Shown here: positions 24,251-36,200 of the stretch, piece after piece
How positions within the stretch are numbered: position 1 is the first letter of the stretch
Layout of the letters: each line of letters opens with the position of its first letter
Position numbers and translations under genes: made by a program
Notes under the pieces: model-generated
What the model saw: the letters and a program-made list of their open reading frames with translations, nothing else
What the model was told of the DNA's origin: nothing
Database searches by the model: none
Source of the DNA: Rostratula benghalensis
Taxonomy: Eukaryota > Chordata > Aves > Charadriiformes > Rostratulidae
Reading direction: 5' to 3'
Assembly (NCBI GenBank): GCA_013399305.1
Contig: VXAI01000090.1
Location: 2,358,747 to 2,422,746, forward strand
DNA: 64,000 nt

Positions 24251-27200
24251 CTAGAAAGACAAAAGAAACCCATCAGTGTTAGAGGTAAGGATGGAAAAGG
24301 TGTGCAGTCTTTACCAGGCCTTTGGCAACGCCAAAAATTCCTCATTGGACAAACTAAGCTTTAGACCTCTGGCAGGCAAGCTGGGTGATGATCAATGTTC
24401 ATCTTGATATTAAACAAGAGCATAAAACAATGCTGTATCTCCCACTGAAGAAAAGGAAGTGCAAGATCAAATGCCAAGACGTAGTCAGTCACTAGCACAT
24501 CTCATTACAAATGTATTACCCTGGCAACTTTTCTTGACTTGCCAGACAGGCATTCTTCATCCACTTGACAGCCAGACCTTTTCTTTCCCTTGCCATTTTC
24601 TCAGCTATTGTATTGAAAGAATTCAGGACCTGGCCACTTCATGCTTTCAGGTTTCTCAATACACACACCTCGGAGATGCAAATGAATATCCCAATTCTTA
24701 AACGTGTACCCTTCTTTAAAAAAAAAAAAAAAATCAAAACCATACAATTGAAAGCTGCAAGTAAACAAGGTCAGAGTAGGCATTCTCTTAAACAAAGGGC
24801 TGAGTACAGGAGCTCTCAGCAAGCCTGCGAAAGCCTGCCCAGACAACGTGCCATGAAGAAAAAACCACAACAAAGAATCTTAACAGCAAAACACTAATGT
24901 GTTTTTTCATCATTTTCCAGTTACTTATTGAATCTTTTTGATCTGACAAATCTGGTTCCCTGTATGTGTGAAGAACACCAAGTTGAAACTGAAATCTCAG
25001 GTTGTCTGTTTTTTTAATCACTTAAAAGGTACCTACTTTTTGAACAGGATTTTCCAGTATTGCTCAGTATGCTCTGCAGAGCTTAACATGTGAGGGAAAG
25101 CCAGTAGAGCTATCTTTGTTCTAACCATTGACCCCTCTTCCTTACACAGAGCTGCTCTGAGGACCCTGGAAAAGCACAGCTTCACTGCTTTCTATTTTCA
25201 TATACTTTTTAAAAAATCTCTACAGGATATTCCATTAATGAGGTCATCTGTAACTGCTCCCTGCAGTTCTTTCAAAATAAATGGACAAATCATGATTAAT
25301 TGACCCTTCTGTTCCATTCACAGTTGAACGTATCTTGAACACTGTGAAGAACCAAACACTTCCTTTTAAAGTAGGTGCTTCTTCACGTGTTCCTTAGGCA
25401 AATAGACTGAAGATACCGTTGTCAAGGAGGTTGCAGTCATGAATTTGCACATCCAGAGCAACTTACCTATGTGCAACCATTTGAATGGAGGACCATTATC
25501 CTGATTAGGTGCACCTTTGGCAATACTAAAGTGGAGACAGCAGGAATTCCACCCCTTCTCACTCTTGCAATAGCTCTCTCTCACGCTAATGTGACCTTAA
25601 GTCGTCAGGTGGAAAATAAAGCAAGTGGTGGATCAAGTCTGAAGTCCAGACACTCACCTGCAAACTGAGCTCTAACTCTGGTAGCTGCTGTTGACAGGAT
25701 GCCGCTGTCTTCTCCAGAGTGGAATCCCTTCCCTGATAGATAACCTGGCATTCTGAGTTTACTCCCTTGAATTGGTGTTCCCTATGCAGGGAAGGGAGAG
25801 GGAGAAGAAAAGGGAAAAGGGAAAGGAAAAAGAAAAAAGAAAAACTGAGTTTTTTTCCACTTGTCACTACTGAAGATAAGGTCTGCCTTTCGGTACCACA
25901 GAGCTTACAATATGGTCACCACCACAACATTCACTGTGAATCTGAAACACAGGTCTGAGGCACCATGGACAATTTTCACGATGTGAAATTTTGAATGTTC
26001 CTTTAGCAGTTAGCATTTGAAGAAATCCAAATGTAAAACTACAACAACAACAACAACAACAAAAAACACTTTAACCATCTGCCTGACATTAATAGTCTAG
26101 CATTCTTAGTGTGTATTTTAATGCATAAAAAGAAAGAACAACGCTACTTTCTCAGAATTAGTTCAAGCTCATAAGATTAGTTGATGGTACAGATAAACAG
26201 AGGCAAGCAGTTGATGTAGTGAATGCACTTATTTCAATTTTCTAAGTATTTTGATAGTGAAACAAACCTGCCAAATTTCAAAACATTTTGCTAGAGAAGC
26301 ACAGAAAAAAAAAAAAAGACATAAGACTAATTTAGAAAGTTCTTGTTGTTAAGATATTACTGGAAATTTCTCTATTCCATAGTCTTACCCTGCCTGCTTT
26401 CTCATTTTCTAAAATAAAATAAGTCTTGATTTACAGTCTGCTCCAAATGGGAAGATTTCTTTCAAAGCCACAAGAATTAAATCCTCAAATCTCAAAATGC
26501 ATGTAACACACTAGATAGGAGGTGTATGCAAGTAAGAGGAAAACTACAGTATTCATATTCATTTCCAATACAACACAAAAATCCTAAGTAAATATCCAAA
26601 GAGAAGAACAAACACTTCAGTGATGAACAGCAACACACTGAGTGGCCTGTATTCCAGTATCCTGTGTTCTGTGCCTTGATTCCCATGCAGTGGTGGGGTA
26701 GAATTAGGGATGGAAAACCAAGACGCAGGGGAGTGTGTTGGGAGCTGCCTAGAGCTAAGCATGAAGCAGAGGCCTGGCAGGAGCCCGCCTGGCCACTGCC
26801 AGCTCAGACCACTTCTGGCACATCTGAACTTAAGAGCATCAAGATGCCACAGAGCAGACGATCTGATGGCTCTGACAGGGATGGTCACAACGTGTAACCC
26901 TCTGTAAAGCCACGTACAAGTGGTTATCAACCACCCAGCCCCACGTGGGAAATCTCAGCTGTACTGAGGGTAAGGAGAAAGGGAACACTCTTCCTTGTGC
27001 CTGCTGAAGTGGCTGCACGGGGATAAAATCAGAGGTGCAAGAAGAAAAAGAGATCAGGCTTGTTCTTCATTTAGCCCTAAACCCAAATGTGACCTACACA
27101 TAAAATACACAAGTGCTCACTTGGGTAGAACATGCTGCAGATTGCCTCAGAGATATACTGCAACCTACCCCACCCAATCATTCCATTTATAATCTTAAAC

Positions 27201-30200
27201 CATGGTGGCTTACATTAAACAAACCCACTGAAACTACTGGCAGTTGAAAAAGCAGGTGAGAAATACAGTACCCCCATTTGAAATCAATGCCAAATGCTTT
27301 CACCTCATTGTAATTCAATGAAAACAGCACTTTTCCGTGCCATATGAACCGTTTAAAGTACCATCAATTAATCTTAACAATTCAGTTACCAGCTAAGAGA
27401 TGAAAGAAAATACAGGAATATATTAGAAACCGACAACTGACTCAGCTTTGTGCTCTTGTTAATCATTCTAAGGAACAGCCCCATGTACCTGAAGTTCTAT
27501 ATACACAAGCCTGCAGCGTGCACCAGTAACACACTCACTCACACAGAAGGCAGGGAGTGAAAAGTTCGTTCTGCACCTTTGAGCAAAGCCACGCTGAGGT
27601 CACATACACTGAATAGCAACAGGCACCAAAGTGCAGGGAGGTGAAAAGCAGATATAACAGAGGTGATGGCAGCAGAAACTTCCCCTCACCGAGCCCTCTG
27701 TCTAACCCAGGGCAAGAGTAACTCTTACAAGTGACAAGTCAGTTCACAGCCTGATCCAGCTGCAATCTTTTCACTGGCTGTAATGGTATCAGAGGAGACG
27801 CTGTGGGCCCAAGCCCATTCAAATTTTGGTCATACAGCTTGATATCCAACTGTATCCTAATTGCTGTACTAGCCATTTCTATGTAAGTCATAGGCTGGCT
27901 ATAAGACCAAAGCTCGTTTCCTGTTAGGTCATCAAATAGCTATCTTATTAGAGCAACAATTGGTCACCACCCCCCTATATGAAACTTTCAGTTGTTGGAA
28001 AGATTTCTCTATCACAGTCAGTCTTTTGTGCCATCTTTTCTACTGTGATTGGATATTTCTTTATTTAGTGATTTTGCACTGGAGATCATAATTTATTAAT
28101 CTCCTTCCCGCAGTTCATTAATATTACAATACATTATGAACTTAAAGTAAAGAATTTTTTGAAAGATATATGTATTTACACACAAATATATATAGAGAGG
28201 TCTATATAATCATATATAAAGAGAAGTGTATATCTATAAATATATATAAAAAAGAATTTTATATACTGCAAAGTACATAAACTGTTTTATTACGTAGAAA
28301 AAGTACTTTCCCATATTTGCTCATCCAGCTCTTTGCATACTGTTATGGTTTATTAACCATGTGCACTTTAAACTTAAGTTCATTGAGGCTGAGTTTTCCT
28401 AAAAATCAAAAACTGTAACAAGCAGAACATAAAAACAAAACAAAAAAAAAACCCCAAACCCCCCCCCCAAAAAAAACAGACTTGGGGGGAAAAAAAGACC
28501 AAAAGAAATAATTTGACAAAGGTCTAAAATAAACACACTGCATTAATATGCCAAGGATGCTGCAGCTCTGAAGCACTGTAACTCTAGTGGCTGTTAGTGA
28601 AGTGACAGTTTTAGTGAAAGAAGGTCATTAGACTAGAATCTCTGTCCTTACTGTACCTCTGCAGATGACCCTTGAAAGTCTGAGGATTCTGGTGGCTTAG
28701 AAGGAGTTGACGTTTTGCTGTTTGTCAACCATGGTTTACCATAGTTGCGTGTTAAATGATGGGGTGTCTGTATGAAACAATGGTAAATCAAAATATGAAG
28801 GACAGTAGAAGGAAAACAATGTCACGGAGAAGGATATCCAGGCTTTCACAAGGAGATCAAATGCCATAGTAGAAATAAAAACTAAGCAGAAAGAACTGAT
28901 GACAAATGTTCTGAAAGGAAGGGATGGCAGAGCTTATATTTTAAATGACAAGGAGAGGTTCATTGCTCTTTCAGAGCAATTCCCAAATTGCCAGTTAGCT
29001 CATGCAGCACCTTAAATGTAGTGAAGTCTTCTATTCCCATGTTGCAAACAAACAGTAGAGGAAATACACACTGAAGTGACTCCTCAGATCCTCTCCAGAC
29101 TATGAACTAAAATGGTGATAGTTCTTCCCTGTCAGCTTGGGAAAGCACCAATATTGCTGGAGTAAGGGGGAAAAAAAACACCCCAAACTAATCTGTACCC
29201 CATTTGTTAACCACTGCAGTTTTGTACATTTCTGCTTACCTTTGGTGTACTTGTAGCAACTGCCTGTGGGGCAGCTGCCTGGCCAGCTTGACTTGACAGA
29301 GAAGTAGATCTGTTGGGAGAAGCACCCCTTGAAGAGGGTCGTGACCTGCGGCCCCGTGGTCGGAAAGCTGCCATGCTTTGACTGGCACCATCTGCCAAAA
29401 TGAACTTTTCACGCAGCTCCACATTTGTCCTCCCTTTAGCTGCAGCAAAGAAAGGCCTTCATTCAGTCAAAGATGAAAATCGTCACAAGGCTGTTTATTG
29501 TCATTTTTGCCATGCCAACTCCAACATATTTTAACACTAAATAAAATGCATTACATTGTAATGCATTTATTTTGGACACAGAAGAGTTATGTGCAGAACT
29601 CGCTTATTCTAATACTTTATGCCAGCAGGAATGAACCACTGTCAAAGGAAGTCAGCGTGATAATGGAATGCTCAACGTGCTAAATCATTGTTAATCAATC
29701 AACTATTAATACATAGACACAACCTGACGAGCACTTTTGCTAACTCTACAGCTATTCATAATAAATATTACTTGCTTGGATGCTCCAGAAGAAATTGCTA
29801 AGTACAAATTACAGGAAAGCAGCAAATATATTTATTCAAAACTCTGAAGTGATGTAGTTTGGCAACATGCAATGACGAACATAAAATCCAAACTATGATG
29901 AGGTAATTGGTGGCTAAGCACTCACACACACATACAAACACACATATGAGAGAATGTTCTGCAAGAATAAATGCAAGACATGTTAGCATTTAACTCTGTC
30001 AGTGTGAATGACAATTGTTTTTGAAACACTCTTAAGCGTGTCAAAAAAAATTAGCTTGCAAAGCACCAGCCCATGTAGGAACACATTAAGCTAAATGTGA
30101 TGGGTGTAGCATATTGTTAAAAGTATATATTTTAATAAAGTGGGAAGGAAATGAAAAGAGAGGAAAAGAGGAGGAGAAGGAGACAAAGAGAGGGGTTTGC

Positions 30201-33200
30201 CAACCTATAGTAGGCTGAGTGGTAATTGAAGAGTTTGATTCCGAACGTAACATTTTACTCCCGTGATGATGAACTAGAAAAAATGACACAGGACATGGGT
30301 CACATTAAAGAAAATCGTTAGCAGGAGAAGAAATTAAGTATAGCAGCTGCATATGCAAGAGACTCAGAGCACCAGGCCAAAAGACAGGACTCAGAGCAAA
30401 AGCTGTCTCTAGGTGCTCTGAGGGGAGTTCTCAAAGGTCTCCTAGGCAAAAAGGAAATCGTGCTTGGACAGACTCAGCTGCAGTCCCAAGTATCTTTGTG
30501 TAACGGTATTTATCTGCTGACATAAAGAAGTAACATAAGCTAAAATTATTTTATATAACCAGGTCCATTACTTTTAAAGCTGCTTGTGACAACAGTTCTT
30601 TGAAAGACAATTTTTCTGAATGCATGAGAAGCTCTTGGTGGAAACGTAGATTTGCCTGAGGAAAAGTCTGAACCTGTACCCCTGCCATGAATGACTGCTT
30701 TGCATCACTGACTTCCGCAAGACTAGAATTAGGTACCAACGTGCAACATCCAGTGTCTGGGTGATTATATAGAGACTGGTATTCTTTCAGACCCACTGTG
30801 CTGACCTACTCATCTGCTCACGTATTTCCCATAACATAAGGATGAAGTACTACAGACATAGATAGGATACAAGCTTTATTAAAGGAGAGGGAATAAAGTT
30901 CCAAAAGACTCTTAGTCTGAGGTCAGTAATAAGGAATTCCAATAAATTAATTAGATGGTTATTAAGCATTGTATCTCTCAGACTCAACCCAAGTAGGAAT
31001 TACAACCTGTCAAGAGGCCTGAGAAAAATGTTTGGGATACATCAAAACTAACCAAGTTAACCCTTCAATGAAGTCAGATATTTTGAGGCACGTTTCATTT
31101 TCAACTACTGTGCACTTTTGAGGAGTAGGAGTAGAAAGCTATGAAGTAAGGATGGCTCTGCAGCCATAAATGGCTTTCCTATACTAGCAGGTGCAGAATC
31201 AAGTGCTAAATTTCAGTTAGAGTTCTAGCCCAACACCAATAAATGTAACATTACTGTTACATTTCTTCATATATGCAATATGTTGCTAAGCAAAAGGACT
31301 ACTTTCAACACTGCTGAAAAATTCAGAGATGCCATCACACAGTTATGACAGCTCTATGATACTACAGTAAGAAATTTTATGGGTACCTTTTAAGCTTGTT
31401 GACAAAGGTTTCTAGGCCTCAGTGACACACTGTCAGCCCTTATGGGGTTTTGTGGTAACTCCTTTTTGGATTTAACATCCTTGGCTTAGCATGACAATTG
31501 CTACAAATACAAGTTCTTTATCCTCTCAAGGTCTGTACCAAACTGTTTAGAAATCTTGGTCCCGAAGTAGAAGTTATGTGAGAGAGCTGACACTGGGGCA
31601 AGGTGTTCAGGACATCTGATGTCTCTGTCTTCCCTGCCTCACGGTCCTCTCCTAAACTCCTCTGTGCTGTTCTTGTGCTATTACAATATTGATTATGAAT
31701 CTATTGAACTCCTGGGAGGTAAAAAATGCAGTAAACTTAGTGCTGCTTGTTAATAGGACAGAATTACCTAGTTACAGAACGTCAGCTCACTCTGAATACA
31801 GTCATTATTATACTTTCTACAATTTAACTACTCTGGCTATTATTTGACTTGCATCTCTCCCACTCCTTTCACAAATGGCTTCTTTCCTATCTCCAACTGT
31901 TCCTCCAAAAATGATGCCGGAGCATACTTTCCCACTACAGAAGTAGGCTTTCTGACAAACCAAGATGTCACTACACTGCTGAGTACGGATAAAAACAATG
32001 CACTTGATTCAAAGCCCTGGAGGGCCTGGTGACAGAGCGCTTCCTGCTTCCCCAGAGCACAAAAGTCCTCCTGACCAGAGCATTTTCCATTTGCTTTGTA
32101 CAAGGCTCAAGGATCTGCAAAGTGGTTCAGGGGAGGATGCCAATGAAAAGTCAGGGCCACACAGACAGAGCGCAGCCACTGGCCAGGGAATTTTTTGTTG
32201 TGGTCATTGTTACTCTTCGATTCAATTGCCTTATTTTGACTTATTGCCTTACAACTTTTCCCTTACTGAGAGGGTTTTATTAGACATTTCTGTGTGCTAT
32301 TTCTGCCAAGTCATACAAGCAGCTTACACGCCATAAACTCTGTCTGGGCTGAGTTCAGTACTTAATTACATCACTCTAATGCTGGAGGAACTGTGCAGAA
32401 GACACCACAGTTATTCTACGTATCAGTTCTAGTGAAGAGGACCCTTAACATGGGATTTAAAGTTTACAGAAACAGATCATTATGTGACATTTAGTGACAT
32501 GATGTTTACAGAACTGGAATTTTGTACAATTCAATCTCCATTTTGAGACAACAAATGGTAACTATACCCAAACAGCTATCTGCATATGTCCATTTTAACA
32601 GTGGTGTTACATACCCCTGCAAGGATCATTTTTCACCAAGAATTCATCAAGTGCCATCCAGCCACCTCCAACACGAACCATGACTGTACTTCTTAGGATA
32701 CGAACAAGGCGCAGCTGCTGAGAGTCACCAAACTGCAATAGAAACCAAACAACAGTCTCAGGTTCTCAGTCATTCAGATGCAGTTCAACACTGAAGGTTA
32801 AAAACCAGACACTTAAAAAAGTTTATTTTCATATTTAATTATTAGTAAATGCTAAAAAATCATATTTATTTATGCAGATCATTAAAGCTGTTAAGATTTC
32901 AAATAAGATGCCGTTGCATTAATCCAAAGGAGATGGCAGGACGGAAAGAAGGAATCTGAGGTTTAATTTTATGCTTGATTCTGAAATGCCTGAGCTCATA
33001 AAGGAAGCAAAATTAGTAACACATTATTTAATTGGTTACAATGCGTGTTTGTGCAAATTAATTATGACCTATTTGCATTATTTCACCACTAAAATCTTCT
33101 GCAACGGTCTAGATTTTAATGATGTCAGCTGAAGAGAAGGCAGCATTGCTTTAAATGACCTGTATGTGGGCTGGAGAATCAACTGGGCAACACGTTGTGC

Positions 33201-36200
33201 AGTTCTATTGATGGATTTGCTCATAGGGATATTTTCAGGTACAGTGTTGACACTGCTCATCTATAGCGAGGTGGGTGCAGGGAAGGGAACATTAAAGAAA
33301 CAATGAATGATAGATTGCTAGAATTATTTTCCTTTGCTGTAAACTGTCACTCCTCTACACATCAAGGTTCTTCACAATTCAGATATGCACAAAAGAACTG
33401 TTTCAAATGAATTCTTGTAGTAGCCCATTCTTCCTTTGGGCTAATGGCCAGGCCTACCATCTGTTTTGCTCTTGGAACCTGTATAACAAAATCCGTATGC
33501 AGTATCTCCATTCAAATCCAGATCAAAGAAAACATGACCAAAATGTTGACCCCGTGATCTCATGAAAATTAACCAGAATAATTCAGTACTTTTTAGCCAA
33601 TGATACTAAAATGTTTATTTTGATAGGAGGTCATCAGGCCAAGCGTAGTACTCTCACATGTAAACATGCATGAGCACTCACTGAAGCCAACGGGAGTCAA
33701 ATACAGCTCTTTGGGGCAATCTTTGACCCTTGGAGAAGGCTGGCCATAGTTCAACTGTACCTACTTGCCCCAGTGAGGGGACTGAAATGCTTTAAATGCA
33801 AACCACACAAACATGCTCCCTACTTGTTAAGTGACTTTAGTTGCTCGGTACTACTTAAGCCAAGAATAGAGAACAAGTTTAAAGGAGTATTACTTTTAGG
33901 AACCAAACAAAAGGAAAGCTTGCTGCGTAATTCAATAATATTTTTTTTTTTAGTTGTTATAAGTAAGAACATTCACATGAGCATTATTTTTAAGGGCTTT
34001 TTAATAATGCATTCAATATGTGCCGAACAAAGAACCATTTTAAATATGCAGATCAAAGTTAATAAAAGAAATGGTATCCAAATTGATGCTGTTTATTTTC
34101 ATTGGCTTGTTTCTATACCGATTTTTTCTAGAGGTTCTAAAGATGCTATCTTTTTTTTTTTTTCCCATTCCAATTTAATTTTTCGGTTAGACTCCACCAG
34201 GCAACTATACCAAGGGTCAGACACAGTATCCTTTGGAAACTGCCTATCTAGGCCATGATTAATTGAGGCAGTGTGGCTCCTGGAAAATAACACAGGTATC
34301 TATTAAGGCATTTTTCCTAATGGTAACCATTTCCTTCTTAAAACAGCCTGGATACCAACTTTTCTTTAACAGTATTTACCGTTGTTTCAAATCATCAGAG
34401 GTAAAAAATAAAAATGTAAAGCATGTCTAGTTTAAGCTTCAAAAAGGCCTGGTACATAACATCACTGCCACTAGAGAAGCCTCAGCCAATTTGCTGGAGG
34501 TGATTTTTACTGTGATGCTGTTCTGCACCAGCAAGACTTAGACACACTTAAAAAATGCTGCATTTTTCCCAGATCTGCAAGTACAGACGGCAGGTAAGAG
34601 GATTAATATTAATTTCAAATAGTCTTTTTGAAATAGACTATTTGCTTGAGATATGTGGAAAACACTCTAAATTATTACTTAAATATATTGCTTGTGGCAT
34701 GTGGCAAGATTATCCACTGCTCTTTGTGCATTCTTCTCTACCTCAACAGACTTCGCCAATACCTACATTTTCAACATCTTTAGATTTAAACGGCTAATGC
34801 TGTTAACACCAGCATTCCAGCAGATGATTGCCTTCTTAAGAGCATGAATAAGCTACTAACGGTATCTGGTTTGTGTGAAGTATTTCCATTCTCACCAGGA
34901 AAGCATGACTTAACAATTTAAGAAGCTGTGTATCAGTATGTATCACAAGAGTCAGTGAGCACCGGGTAGTAGTTGATACACATCCTCCCTGTGCCGCTGC
35001 ACACTGCCACAGCTGTATGACTCACTGATGACCCAACTCCAAATGTATTCTTAAACCCACCTCAAATCCATTATAGACCTGCCATAGGTCTTTTGAAAAC
35101 TTTTGAAAGTTTAATTTGCCTATTTCCAAAGTATGGATTTAACAATTCAGCATGTTAGTACATAAAATACCAACAATCTAAGGTTCTTAATCCATCTGCT
35201 TGACTGCAGAGGGGCCTTTTTATTTTGTTTGTTTTCTGAAAATTTTTAGCCTAATTTGCAATAAGTGAGTGATAGGAAACTAGGATCTGTATTTACTGTG
35301 ATTAGCCTTTAATCTGATAGCCTAAAAAAAGGAAACACAGAATTTTGAAGCATACCACTACAAAACTGAAAACTGGTAAACAATAGTAATTCTAAAATTG
35401 CAGTTTAAATGCTCAAGATTTTTTACTATGGGAATTGCTGCTCATCATTATCTGGTTCCTTCAAAAGTAATCTCCTTAATGAGGAAAATGGCCAAAGAAA
35501 GCAGGCGAGGGACTGAAGAGGAGGGATCCTGAGACAATGAATGCTCCGTAGCATTTAAAGAAATACTGCAGCTGATCAGCAATGAATTAGTTGAAGATGA
35601 AAGGATGGCAAGAAGACCGATCATTGCAAGCTTAAATCACTATACATTAGAAAAAAACAGGGAAAGAAACAAGGGGGAAAAAAAAAAAAAAGAAAAGTCA
35701 TAACACATTCCACTGGTTTATACCTGATTTCCCAGGAAGAACTGATAAGAAATGAAAAATGGAAGAAAGACACGATTAGTTTACAGGAAATTCTCTATAT
35801 GACTCTAGAACACATGCAAACTAACACATCAGACATTCTAAATAAAGTATCTACTTCAGAGACGAGCAGGTAAGCTAGCCATCTGGAGATTGAATACTGG
35901 AATATATTCAAGGCCTTCATTTCCTTCCCATTGCTGTTTTTGTGATCTCTTAAAACGATCTGCAAGTATTTAGAAAACTCTCTTAGCCAAATATTGCATA
36001 TTTCATCTGAAATTGTTCTGGTTATTGAATCTAGGGGTAGCAGATCTTTCTCTACAATGTGGGGGGTTTTTTGTTTGTTTGTTGTTTTGGTTGGTTGGTT
36101 GGTTGGTTGGTTGGTTGGTTGGTTTTGTGTATGTGTGTGTGTGTATGTGTGTGTGATCTAAAAGCATTCTGCAGATATCTAACATGTTTCTTGTACTTCG

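Larger units (their letters stand above)
25782..28656 (-). other. DST: DST intron E23-E24
   Basis: Contains the long pyrimidine run next to E24, an (AAC)n repeat and an AT-rich patch. A GC-richer patch at about 26,660-26,900 has no recognised function. Confidence 0.8.

Noticed and set aside
33773..34258. Longest open frame in the window, 161 codons on the plus strand
   Set aside because: AT-rich, dominated by Phe/Ile/Ser/Lys runs, antisense in a DST intron, no motif or family resemblance; chance frame.
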